DNA from: Aureimonas ureilytica
GTDB taxonomy: Bacteria > Pseudomonadota > Alphaproteobacteria > Rhizobiales > Rhizobiaceae
Reading direction: 5' to 3'
DNA: 64,000 nucleotides
Assembly: GCF_001475935.1 (NCBI RefSeq)
Contig: NZ_LDQA01000001.1
Span: 211,800 to 275,799 of the forward strand
Numbering within the stretch: position 1 is the first letter of the stretch; the number at the start of each line of letters is the position of its first letter. A program made the position numbers and the translations under genes. Under the pieces are notes generated by a model that saw only the letters and a list, made by a program, of their open reading frames with translations, made no database searches and had not been told where the DNA came from. Below, in pieces: positions 28,765 through 37,731 of the stretch.

Positions 28765-30057
28765 ATGTGGCTGAAGCGCGCGAATCCGGTGGAGCTAGCT
28801 CTTTTCACGGGTTGGTTCATACTGCTCTTATGGGTATTTAGCCACACCTCCGCCCTCGTTCCCGACGAACAGATATTCCTTAATCTCAGCCACGGTTACA
28901 GCCTTCCAGAAATTCTTCTTGGTCCATCCAAGTACGGCTATGGACAGCTTTTCTGGCTTATAATTCACTTCTGCTCGGGTTTGACCGCGCGCGCCATTGC
29001 AATGGCCGCGATGCTGACAACGCCATTACTGATATGCGCCACTGTATCCGACCGTTCCGTCTTTGGTCGAACTCTCGTTTTCCTACTTTGGCTATCAATG
29101 CCTATTGCGTTCTGGACGGGGAAGCTAATTGGGCCTGAACTTATGTCAATGGGACTTGCGTCCGGTGCTGTATTCGCGCTCCACCGTGAGCGTCTTATGT
29201 ATGCAGGCCTTCTGAGCGGCTTGGCTGTTGGCCTCAAACTTAGCGGCGCACCAATAATTTTCTTTATCGGCCTGCTGATTTTACTTGAAAAACCCAACCC
29301 TCTCCGTAGCGCCATCAATTTCTGCCTGTGTGCGATTGTCGGGGCTTTCATCGCCTATCCAGGATTATTATTTTCCGAACCAACTGGCGTATCGACAGCG
29401 GATGTATCGCTAGCGCGAGTTCTGACCAACCTCAACATGTCGCGCTGGGAGTGGGATGGAGTCTTCTCAGGTGGGGTTCTAAGTTTCACCTTAGCTACAG
29501 GACCCTTTATCGGCTTCATGGCTTTCGCTTTATTCAGCTACTGGCGTGGAGCTCTAGCCCTTGTAGTAGCATTTGTAGCGCTGATCCTACTTATGTCTAC
29601 GTCGGAAACTCAATACGGATGGTACGTTATTCCATTGGTGCCCGCCATTCTATACGTCGCAGGGCGGTTCGTTGACAGTCGGAGTTATGCGCCTTCCATC
29701 CTCGCTGCCATAGTCGGCGTAAATTTTGCGAGCAGCGCGATAACGACTTCGGATATGTTGGTTCAAAAGCATTATCAAATTGAAGCGCTGGAAAACCCGC
29801 AATGGTCGAAGTGCATTCAAAACAATCTTTCTCGACTACCCAATGGCACATCACTTGTCAATATCAGCGAGTTCGGCTCCGATATTATGATACCTGGCAA
29901 CTTGAAGACCCTTTTATCGGACAAAATGAACCAAGCTGACGCCGTTATAGTTATGCGGAGGCTTATGGTAAGCGACGCTATAAAGGAGACGGTGAAAAAG
30001 TTTCCTTTCGTTCTCTCTTGCGGCGAAGCATATATCTTTACGCGTGAAATCAATTAA
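28765..30057 (+). CDS. Prophage-borne polytopic membrane protein, GT-C glycosyltransferase-like
   Basis: A 430-residue protein with about ten hydrophobic helices and a soluble C-terminal 110 residues. After the first helix comes the loop TSALVPDEQIFLNLSHGYS; an acidic pair in the first external loop is the hallmark of GT-C lipid-linked-sugar glycosyltransferases (ArnT/PMT type). It runs against the surrounding leftward late genes and is much richer in A/T-ending codons, which marks it as transferred cargo. A gtr-like lysogenic conversion role, changing host surface polysaccharide, is my inference. The 272 bases upstream show no gene. Its end overlaps the convergent tail-spike gene by eight bases. 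Confidence 0.7.
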   Translation: MWLKRANPVELALFTGWFILLLWVFSHTSALVPDEQIFLNLSHGYSLPEILLGPSKYGYGQLFWLIIHFCSGLTARAIAMAAMLTTPLLICATVSDRSVFGRTLVFLLWLSMPIAFWTGKLIGPELMSMGLASGAVFALHRERLMYAGLLSGLAVGLKLSGAPIIFFIGLLILLEKPNPLRSAINFCLCAIVGAFIAYPGLLFSEPTGVSTADVSLARVLTNLNMSRWEWDGVFSGGVLSFTLATGPFIGFMAFALFSYWRGALALVVAFVALILLMSTSETQYGWYVIPLVPAILYVAGRFVDSRSYAPSILAAIVGVNFASSAITTSDMLVQKHYQIEALENPQWSKCIQNNLSRLPNGTSLVNISEFGSDIMIPGNLKTLLSDKMNQADAVIVMRRLMVSDAIKETVKKFPFVLSCGEAYIFTREIN

Positions 30058-31858
30058 CGCTTCGCGAGATTTCGATTGCGGTCGTGGCGTCGATGAACAT
30101 CAGTTCGAGAATGTCGTTGTTTGTGACACCGAAGTTGCCTGCGAGCATAAGGTTCGACGCAGCGCTCAAGGTGAGATTGCCCCGGAACCGAAGGGCCACG
30201 CGCCTGCCCGGCCATCCACCCGTGAAGCCGAAAATGTTCGTGGTGCCTGTCACCTCAACCAGTCGCCCCGGAGGAAGCTTGACCGTCGAACCTGAGGGGA
30301 CGGAGGGAATGGGGCTGGCCCCGGCGAAGATCGGCACATCCCCGATTTGGAAATCCAAGCCATCTCCGATGGAAATGGACGTGGAGTTGTTCACATTGTT
30401 CAAGAAGGCCGTCGTGACGCCCTGCACGACGCATGTGTCCACCGATACGTGGCTGTCGTTGAAGACGCCAATCGCATACTTGGAGGCACCCAACGCCGCC
30501 CCGGTGAGAACCACAGATCCCCGCACAACATGGAACAGTTCTTCCGCGCACACGGCGTAGAGGCCGCCCGTAACGCTGAGGATATTGCCCGTGCTCGCCG
30601 CTTGCATGTCGATTGCGTAGGCATGTGCGACCGCTTGGCAGCCATTCAGGACGGTGGTGCCGCAGTTGCCTGTGATGGCCCAACCGACGCTCGTCAGCGG
30701 CGGGAACAGATTGTAGTTATCTGCTCCGCAATTGATGAAGGTCAGGCCGTTCGCATTCTCAACCCGGAAGCCCGTCGCGTAGGCGAACGAAAAGCAGTTG
30801 ATGAACTTGCCGGCGTCGGCATTGTTCAGGAAATGGAACGCCGCCCCGACGCGCCGATCGCGCTGGCCTGCATCCTGCCCGGATGCCGGACCGATCCCGA
30901 GGCTGGCGAACGGCCATCCGTGACAGTTGAAGAACCGAACAGGATCGCCGGCGGTATCGACACGAATGCCTTTCTGACAGTCGAAGTTGACGTTTTCGCA
31001 GATAAGACGCGGCGCCCAATAAGCATCAACCGCCTGAGCAAAGCCGCAGATCAGAAGATTCCGAAGGGTCACGTCGATAGTGTTCAGTGACTGACCCTTG
31101 TTGATTGTAATAGCGGTTCCTACGAAGTCACGATCGGCTCTGTTGGTCGGGAGACTGACCCCATACGGGAAGATATGGACGTTCTCGATCGTAGCCCCAT
31201 CGGTCGGTTTGACCTGAGCGTTCGGGTTGACCAGAAGCGTGGAAGCCAACGAGTTGAAGACCTCGGCCGTGTAGTTGTCCTTCAGCCCAAAGTTGCTGCC
31301 CGTCCCGCGCAAAGTGACACAGGCCGGGATCAGGAGGCTATCAACGCGCAGGCGGGAGCCCTTACGGCCCCTCAGGATCACAGAGCCACCCGGCGGACAC
31401 GCGTTGAGCGCCGCCTGCAAGGCGGACGTATCGTTAGTGACGCCGTCGCCCATCGCGCCAAACCATCTGGGATCGACGGCATCAGTGTACTGACGCACCC
31501 AGGCGCCGCTTGCACCTGTCGTGTCCATGGAGGGGGCGACGTAGAGACCCTGCGATGGATCGCTGGCGATCTCGCCGGCGTAGCTCCGGCTATCGTCCCA
31601 AGTGAACAATCCACCACGCGAGAAGAGATGCAGGATTGCGCTGCCAGATCGAGGAAGAGCAGCCAAGGCCGCAATCGAAGTGGGCGTCGGTAGGCCTCGA
31701 AGCATTGGTATGCCGCCAGGCGTGCGCCCGTCGTGTAGACGCACGTCCGCGCGGATTGGATCGACCGTCACTTCGCGTGGTGGGCCGATATAGGCGTCGA
31801 ACGCGGCGGCGTTGGGAAGATCAGCGGCTCCGATACCGGCGAGTTGGCGAGGAATACG
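30050..31858 (-). CDS. Tail spike / fibre with right-handed beta-helix (pectate lyase-like) domain
   Basis: A 602-residue receptor-binding protein. The N-terminal 100 residues should attach to the tail. Then VDPRWFGAMGDGVTNDTSALQ marks the start of a pectate-lyase-3 beta-helix, here quoted as WFGAMGDGVTNDTSALQ, followed by many short repeats rich in Val, Asn and Gly up to about residue 480. Such spikes often cleave host polysaccharide. I chose ATG 31858 (MRIPRQLAG); a TTG six codons earlier is the alternative. It lies next to the glycosyltransferase-like gene, so receptor binding and surface change may be linked. Confidence 0.85.
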   Translation of the reverse strand, partial: RIPRQLAGIGAADLPNAAAFDAYIGPPREVTVDPIRADVRLHDGRTPGGIPMLRGLPTPTSIAALAALPRSGSAILHLFSRGGLFTWDDSRSYAGEIASDPSQGLYVAPSMDTTGASGAWVRQYTDAVDPRWFGAMGDGVTNDTSALQAALNACPPGGSVILRGRKGSRLRVDSLLIPACVTLRGTGSNFGLKDNYTAEVFNSLASTLLVNPNAQVKPTDGATIENVHIFPYGVSLPTNRADRDFVGTAITINKGQSLNTIDVTLRNLLICGFAQAVDAYWAPRLICENVNFDCQKGIRVDTAGDPVRFFNCHGWPFASLGIGPASGQDAGQRDRRVGAAFHFLNNADAGKFINCFSFAYATGFRVENANGLTFINCGADNYNLFPPLTSVGWAITGNCGTTVLNGCQAVAHAYAIDMQAASTGNILSVTGGLYAVCAEELFHVVRGSVVLTGAALGASKYAIGVFNDSHVSVDTCVVQGVTTAFLNNVNNSTSISIGDGLDFQIGDVPIFAGASPIPSVPSGSTVKLPPGRLVEVTGTTNIFGFTGGWPGRRVALRFRGNLTLSAASNLMLAGNFGVTNNDILELMFIDATTAIEISRSVN

Positions 31859-31863
31859 CATGG

Positions 31864-32556
31864 TCAGGAGTTCCAATCGTAGCCGGCAGTGTCCGGGGAG
31901 CTGTCGAAGTTGAAGTCATAGATCGAGGCTTTAATGAGTTCCGCGTAAAGGCCCGCCTGACGTGCCGAGCCAGAGGCCGCAAGCGCCTGTTCGGCGGCCT
32001 GGTCTCTGATGGTTCCCATCTGAGCCAACAGGCGTAGACGCTCCGGAACATCGGCGCGCAAACGCTGATCGAGATCGACGATCTCGGAGCTGTGCCGATC
32101 GACATCGCGGCGCAGACCAGTGATGGCGACGCCATGCGAGATCAAAGTGACGGTGTGCGCATCGACACGCGCGATCACGCCGCTGCAATCTCGTCGCAGC
32201 TCTTGGAGAACCGTCGCCTGTTTCGAAAGCTCGCGCTCCAGCGCTTCGCCGCTGATCGCGCCGCCGCGCATCACGTCGGACGAGCGCTCATGCAGTCGCC
32301 GGCTGACGACCTGGAAACGATCGCCTACGTCGAGGGCGTTGGTGAAGCCGACATGAAAGAAGGCGAATGGCGCGGCCGTGTCCTTCGACACATAGGCCGC
32401 TTCGGGTGCCAGCTCCGCGCCGTCGCGCGCGGTCAGCACGACGATGTCGGCGGCGTCCCATATGCGAAAGCCGAACGGTCCATAAACCGTCCGGCCATCG
32501 CCCTGCAGAATGTCGGAGCTTCGCGTTTCTCGCGGCAGCGGATAGGGGTTCGCCAA
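31864..32556 (-). CDS. Phage tail fibre-like protein, TTG start
   Basis: A 230-residue protein between the tail spike and an internal virion protein. The N-terminal part (YGPFGFRIWDAADIVVL, then FFHVGFTNALDVGDRFQV) resembles the tail-attachment domain of podovirus fibres, and residues 130-200 are helical or coiled coil. The only plausible start is TTG 32556, preceded by GAGGG at good spacing; the frame upstream overlaps the neighbouring gene. It may be the adaptor to which the spike binds. Confidence 0.65.
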   Translation of the reverse strand: MANPYPLPRETRSSDILQGDGRTVYGPFGFRIWDAADIVVLTARDGAELAPEAAYVSKDTAAPFAFFHVGFTNALDVGDRFQVVSRRLHERSSDVMRGGAISGEALERELSKQATVLQELRRDCSGVIARVDAHTVTLISHGVAITGLRRDVDRHSSEIVDLDQRLRADVPERLRLLAQMGTIRDQAAEQALAASGSARQAGLYAELIKASIYDFNFDSSPDTAGYDWNS

Positions 32557-32606
32557 GCCAAATCCCTCGAATGATGATGGATCAGCATCACCCGAGGCAG
32601 AGAAGC

Positions 32607-35210
32607 TTAACTGCGCGGTTCCGGCGGTTCGGCGATGCGCGGACCGCGCGACGGCAGTGCCTGACCAGGCGCCCACCAATATTCCTGACCGGTCCGCCCC
32701 TTCAGGCCGCTCGCCTTCGACTTGAAGCTCTTGTCGGCTTCCGGATCGGTGAGCCACTGGAGTTGGTCGAGGAAGAGCCGGCGATAGGCCCCGCGTGTCG
32801 CCCAGTTCGATGCGAGAACGGGCGTGTAGCGCCCGGCGAAGTCCACCGCTTTGCGCCCCGGATTGACCTTCTGGCCCGTCGCCGCCTGGACGGGCAGACC
32901 CACGGCAACCCCGGCCGCGTCAGATAGGAAGCTCCAGCCGGGACCGAGCGCGGTATCGGCGACGCCACCCCCAAAGCGGTTCGAAGACGAGTTGATGAAG
33001 TCGCCGAACAGACCGAAGCCGCCGCCCGTCATCACCGCCTTGAACCAGAAGCTCGGCGTGGTCATGTCCTCCATGTCCTTGCCGTCGAGCATCGCGCGAA
33101 TTTGCGTCGCCATGGCACCGCCCAGCGTCAGCGAAACGAGCATGGCGGCCGCATAGCCTGCTGCCGCTTGCTTGCCGCCTGTCTGCATGGCGGTGATCCG
33201 CTGCAAGGCTTCGAGCTGGAGCGTCGTGAACGACAGGCCGAAACTCTTGAACTGAAGCGCGAAGTTGGCGAACTCGCCAAGGAACGTGCCGCGCGTCACG
33301 CCGCCGGTGACGAAGGATCGGGCGTTCGGCGTCCCGCCCGGCGCCGATCGTTCCGACCAGGCGGCCGTCAGTTCGGCCAGTTTCTCGGCCACCTCGCGAT
33401 GACGAAGCGCCTTTTGCTCGGCCGCCAGCTCAGCGTCCACCAGCGGGCCGTCTGGCCCGGCCTTGAGATAGCGGACCTCGCCGCCGCTATTGGCGATCGA
33501 CATCGGCGTGATGAAGCCGGCAGGATCGACGCTGGCGCGCATGATCTCCCAATCCGCCGCGTCGATGCCGAAGCCTTCCATGGTCACGCGCAGGCGCTCG
33601 GGAAGCGCGGCGAAGTCCGAGGCCGCGTGATCGGCAAGGGTCGCCTGCCAGGCGCGCGCCTCGACCAGCTTTCGGCCTGTGGTCAGCGGCTTCAGACCGC
33701 TCAGCATCATCGAGCGGTCCACCAGATATTGCGACCAGGTGTGGCCGAGCATCGGGCCGACATAGCGGGCCTCGCCCTCAATGGAGTGAAGGTAGTCGTC
33801 CCACAACACGCCGGCGCGCTGGATTTCTTCCCGGTTCGATGCCTTCAGCATCTGAAGCATGGAGCCCATGTCCTTCAGGATCGGGAGACCCGCGAGGCGG
33901 CGCGCCGCCTGTGCGAGGAACGGATCGGTCAGAGCGGCCGTGACGCCGGCGCCGCCCAGGAGCGCCGCGTTCATCAGGTTCTTGACGGTGCCGGTCGCCG
34001 TCGCGATGCCGCTTGCCGCCGACGACGCGCCGCGAAGGTCGCTCCAGAGGGCACCGACGCGCCATTCGGCGAAGGCACCCGGTTCCAAGCCGCGCGCCCA
34101 TTTTGCGCGATCGCCGGCAAGACCCGCCATCGACACGCGGCCTAGATCGCCCTTGGCGATCTCGACGCGAATGTTATGGGTCATCCACTGAACCATAGCG
34201 TTCGGGTTCGGCCCGAGCACTTCGAGCGCCGCGATGTCGCTCGACATGCCGTTGATGTGGCGGAAGATCGCCTGCACCGGGTCGCCGTTCCCGAAGGTCC
34301 GGTTATAGGTCATCCAGTCGTCGGCCGACTTGAACGTCAGGAAGCGATGGTCCTGCCGCTGCGTGGCGAGCGAGCCGGCGCCCATGGACTTCATCTGCGG
34401 CGCATGGTGCGCCCATCCGCTCGTCATGATGCTGTCGAAGACGTGGTCGAGCGCCTTATCGAGACCGGCGACGCCGACCGGCTCGGCCGTCAACGGGTGC
34501 AACATGCGGTCGGGATCGACCATGGGGCGAATGAACGCCTTCCATTTGGCGCGTCGCTCCGCGTCGCTGCTTCCCAGTTGCCGGATGGCGAGGCCGTTAT
34601 GCGAGTGCGGCAAGCCGAATCCATCGAGCTTCGGGATCGCGCCGCCGGCGGCATTGAAGCGGTTTCGGAGATCCTCGAACACGCCGGCGATGTCGGACGC
34701 AAAACGCGCGGCCGTCGCATCGCCCGCCGCTTCGCCGTGCAACTCGCGGACGATGTCGCGCACGAGGCCGGCGCTCGCCGATCGGCGTCCGGTCACAAGG
34801 CTGCGGCTGGTCGCCGTCATCACGTCCGTTAGCTTGCCGTGTGCCATGGACAGGATCGCTTCCGTCCGGCCGCGCACACTCTCGCCGCCGGCATAGCCGT
34901 AGTGCGACAGCACCTGCACGGCCGCCTCATACACGTCCGCACGCCCTTGTTCGTCGCGATAGCCAAGGATGCGATTTTTCAGCCGCACCCGCGCCTGTTC
35001 CGTCAGCACGGCGCGCCGCTTCTTCTCGATCGCCTGCGCGCGTAGCTCGCGCGCCAGCTCATCCTTCGCCGCTTGAGCCGCCGCGTCGTCGCCGAGCTGG
35101 AGACGCTTTTGGGCGAATTTGCCTTCGAAGTCGCGCAGGAGGCTTTCGCCTTCCTCCCGCGTCATGTCGCCCGCCTCGATCGCGCCGCGCAAACAATCCT
35201 GAAACGCCAT
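32607..35210 (-). CDS. Internal virion (ejection) protein
   Basis: An 867-residue protein, helical and Ala-rich, with a coiled-coil N-terminus (about 1-80) and hydrophobic segments near residues 415-440 and 680-705 (AAAGYAAAMLVSLTLGGAMA). It lies in the slot held in T7 by the ejectosome genes (gp14-gp16), between tail tubular protein B and the tail fibre, and is one of three very large proteins in a row. Role by position: released into the cell envelope to help DNA entry. It is one base from the next gene. No enzymatic motif is obvious. Confidence 0.75.
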   Translation of the reverse strand: MAFQDCLRGAIEAGDMTREEGESLLRDFEGKFAQKRLQLGDDAAAQAAKDELARELRAQAIEKKRRAVLTEQARVRLKNRILGYRDEQGRADVYEAAVQVLSHYGYAGGESVRGRTEAILSMAHGKLTDVMTATSRSLVTGRRSASAGLVRDIVRELHGEAAGDATAARFASDIAGVFEDLRNRFNAAGGAIPKLDGFGLPHSHNGLAIRQLGSSDAERRAKWKAFIRPMVDPDRMLHPLTAEPVGVAGLDKALDHVFDSIMTSGWAHHAPQMKSMGAGSLATQRQDHRFLTFKSADDWMTYNRTFGNGDPVQAIFRHINGMSSDIAALEVLGPNPNAMVQWMTHNIRVEIAKGDLGRVSMAGLAGDRAKWARGLEPGAFAEWRVGALWSDLRGASSAASGIATATGTVKNLMNAALLGGAGVTAALTDPFLAQAARRLAGLPILKDMGSMLQMLKASNREEIQRAGVLWDDYLHSIEGEARYVGPMLGHTWSQYLVDRSMMLSGLKPLTTGRKLVEARAWQATLADHAASDFAALPERLRVTMEGFGIDAADWEIMRASVDPAGFITPMSIANSGGEVRYLKAGPDGPLVDAELAAEQKALRHREVAEKLAELTAAWSERSAPGGTPNARSFVTGGVTRGTFLGEFANFALQFKSFGLSFTTLQLEALQRITAMQTGGKQAAAGYAAAMLVSLTLGGAMATQIRAMLDGKDMEDMTTPSFWFKAVMTGGGFGLFGDFINSSSNRFGGGVADTALGPGWSFLSDAAGVAVGLPVQAATGQKVNPGRKAVDFAGRYTPVLASNWATRGAYRRLFLDQLQWLTDPEADKSFKSKASGLKGRTGQEYWWAPGQALPSRGPRIAEPPEPRS

Positions 35211-35211
35211 C

Positions 35212-37731
35212 TCAAACCTCGCAGAAACTCACGGCATCGGACAGGAAGCCGTCGCGCTCGGCTTGCGCCAGCAGCTCGCGGCCGGTGGTGTATCGGGTCG
35301 CGCCGTCCGCATCGGTCCCGTTCGGGATCGCATCCCAGAGCGAGACCTGGCCTTCCGCCTCGGCAGCTTGGAACAGGCTCGGCTCTTCCGGCATGACGCC
35401 CGCCGCCGCCTCAGCCTCGCGCGTCGCCGGCTCGGCGACATGAGTGGGCGCCAGTTGCGGCGTCGGCGCTTCCAGAAGCGCCGGCAGACCATCGCGCTCG
35501 ATGGCGCCCTGAACGTCGGCGATAAAAGCCCTCGCCTCGCGGGTCGCATTGGAACCGCCCGCAAATCGCCGTGCAGCCTCCGTGAGCGCGTCCGAGACGG
35601 GGCCGCGTGTTCGGGCCATCCGTTCGATGATCGCGCCCACGGTGTCCGCTGTGACCGCACGAACGGCATTACCTTCGAGGTCGAGCGCGTTGCCCGCCTC
35701 CTGGATCACATCGGCACGATCGCCGAGCATCGCGAAAAGCCGCTTGTCCTGCCGCAATACCTTCACGGCTGCGTCGAGCACCTTCACGCGCTCACCCAGA
35801 AGCGACTTCGCCAGGTCGAACGAGCCGAACATATCGGTCTGCGTTTCGTGCCGGACGCCGCTCGCCATGATTTCCTCAATCAGGGAGCGCGCGACGCGGT
35901 CGGTTTCCGGATCGAACTTGGCGAGATCGGCGATCGCCGCCGCGTGCATCGTGGGATCAGGCACCAGCTCGCCGATCAGCGCGGCATGGTTCTGGTCGAT
36001 CACACCGTTGACGGCCATGCCCCAGGCGTCGTCGGACAGCCGGGCGAGCGCCGTCGCCTTGCGCATCATCGCGCCCGACATCGGCAAGCCATCGTCCAGA
36101 AGGTCGGGTCGATCGCGCATGACGCGCGCGGCGTCGATCGCCTCGCCCGATCCTTCCTGCATGTTTTTTTTGGCCGCCAGCGCCCGCACGTCTTCCGCCG
36201 TCCAGCCGTCCGCCTCGCGGAACAGATAGCCGTCGAGCCGGACATTCGCGTCACCCTCGCCTTGCAGCCGCTTGGCGAGCCCAAGGCGCTGGTGCCCGTC
36301 CGCGACGAAGCGTTGCCCGTCCGTGCGCTCATGCACCATGACCTTGCCCGACGCGGTGGCGTCCCAGCGCTTCACCCCGCGCAGGCGATCGGTCACGCCG
36401 GCCTCGTCGCCGCCGCCCTTGTATTGGTAGGCGACGGCGTCCGTATCGAGGGATCGCGGATCGAACCGCTCGAAGGCCACCGGCCTGCCCTGCACTTCCA
36501 CCCGTTCGGCCGACGGCGCAGCTTCCGACAGGACGATGTTTTCCGAAGGATCGCGCGGGGCCTTGATGACCGGCCCCGCCGGCATGGGCTCGCCGCGCTC
36601 GATCGCGTGTGTCGCGGCATTGCGCATCGCGCCCGCCTCGTCGTCGGTGAGGCCGGGCAGCGAGCCGAACGCCGCATCGTCGAGTGTCTTTTGGTCCGCC
36701 GCGACGCGAGCCGTGCGCAGCTCGGCCGGGTCAAGCTCGATGCCGAGGCGGCGCGCCACGTCCTCGAAGTCGCCGGCCTTGGCCTCGCCCGTCGCCAGCC
36801 GCTCGATCGCCTCGATGCCGGGGCGATCCGTCACCTTCAGCGCCGCCGCCACCTCACGGCCGCCCTGGACGAGACCACCGAACGCGCCGCCGAAGAGACC
36901 GGCCAAGCCGACCTGCTTCAGCGCCGGCACGATCCCGCTTTCAAGACCGTTCTCGGCGCGCCATTGCTGCGCCCGGCTTTGAACGGCAGCTTCCACGCCG
37001 CCATTGATGACGGCTTCGGTCAGCACGGTTTGACCGATGCGTCCGACGACGCCCTTTGCCACGCCGGCACCACCGCCGAGGAAGAGGGTCGCGACCTGGA
37101 GCGGATCGCGCAGGGAGCCTCGCGCGGCGCCGGCGAAGGTCGCCGCCAACCTCGACACGCCAGACAGGTCTTCGGCCGCCCTCGCCGCGTTCTTCTGGCG
37201 CTGTTCTGCCCCTGTCACGATCAGGCGCGTTTCGGCGTCGAAGTCCGGATTGAAAAGCTGCGCCTGGTCTGGATGCTGTTGGCTCAGCTCGGCGAGCTTG
37301 GCGCGGAAGTCTGCCATCTCGCGATCGGCCGCATCGCGGAGCGTCGCACGGCCACCCATCACGTCGGGTCCAGCACCGAAGTCCGCGACCACGGACCCTT
37401 TGCTCAGCTCCATGGGATTGCGGAGCTGGACGCCGGTCACCTCATGGATGCGCGCGATCCGCCGGCGATAAGCTTCGATCTGCGCGTCCTCCCGCGCGAA
37501 CGTGTTGTCGGCGAAGCGTTGGGCCTCGTCGTTCGCCGAATAGAGTTCGCCCATCCGATCGCGCGTCTCGTCGTTCCAGAGATCGCCGATCAGGTTGGCT
37601 TCCTGCCGCATCAGCATGACGCCGGGCAGATATTCGAGCGGGCCGAGATTGACGCCGGCTGAATGGGGCTCGGCCCATGTCATGCCTCGCCCCGGCGCAT
37701 CGTCCGGCGGCTGAAACTGGATGATGCTCAA
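35212..37731 (-). CDS. Internal virion protein with ParB/DdrB-like domain
   Basis: An 839-residue protein. Residues 1-300 are helical with a Gly/Ala-rich hydrophobic stretch near 190-210 (LFLGGGAGVAKGVVG). The centre has VMVHERTDGQRFVADGHQRL around residue 475, which carries the DGHxR motif of ParB/sulfiredoxin-fold domains; the following 250 residues (GSFDLAKSLLGERVKVLDAA, EAGNALDLEGNAVRA) resemble DdrB-like regions of phage polyvalent proteins. This suggests a DNA-acting activity carried in the particle and injected with the genome. Its ATG overlaps the upstream stop (ATGA). Confidence 0.75.
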   Translation of the reverse strand: MSIIQFQPPDDAPGRGMTWAEPHSAGVNLGPLEYLPGVMLMRQEANLIGDLWNDETRDRMGELYSANDEAQRFADNTFAREDAQIEAYRRRIARIHEVTGVQLRNPMELSKGSVVADFGAGPDVMGGRATLRDAADREMADFRAKLAELSQQHPDQAQLFNPDFDAETRLIVTGAEQRQKNAARAAEDLSGVSRLAATFAGAARGSLRDPLQVATLFLGGGAGVAKGVVGRIGQTVLTEAVINGGVEAAVQSRAQQWRAENGLESGIVPALKQVGLAGLFGGAFGGLVQGGREVAAALKVTDRPGIEAIERLATGEAKAGDFEDVARRLGIELDPAELRTARVAADQKTLDDAAFGSLPGLTDDEAGAMRNAATHAIERGEPMPAGPVIKAPRDPSENIVLSEAAPSAERVEVQGRPVAFERFDPRSLDTDAVAYQYKGGGDEAGVTDRLRGVKRWDATASGKVMVHERTDGQRFVADGHQRLGLAKRLQGEGDANVRLDGYLFREADGWTAEDVRALAAKKNMQEGSGEAIDAARVMRDRPDLLDDGLPMSGAMMRKATALARLSDDAWGMAVNGVIDQNHAALIGELVPDPTMHAAAIADLAKFDPETDRVARSLIEEIMASGVRHETQTDMFGSFDLAKSLLGERVKVLDAAVKVLRQDKRLFAMLGDRADVIQEAGNALDLEGNAVRAVTADTVGAIIERMARTRGPVSDALTEAARRFAGGSNATREARAFIADVQGAIERDGLPALLEAPTPQLAPTHVAEPATREAEAAAGVMPEEPSLFQAAEAEGQVSLWDAIPNGTDADGATRYTTGRELLAQAERDGFLSDAVSFCEV

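Noticed and set aside
35263..37662. A 799-residue plus-strand frame
   Set aside because: It is the exact antisense of the ParB-like internal virion gene. The sense strand has ribosome sites, overlaps and recognisable motifs; the antisense does not.
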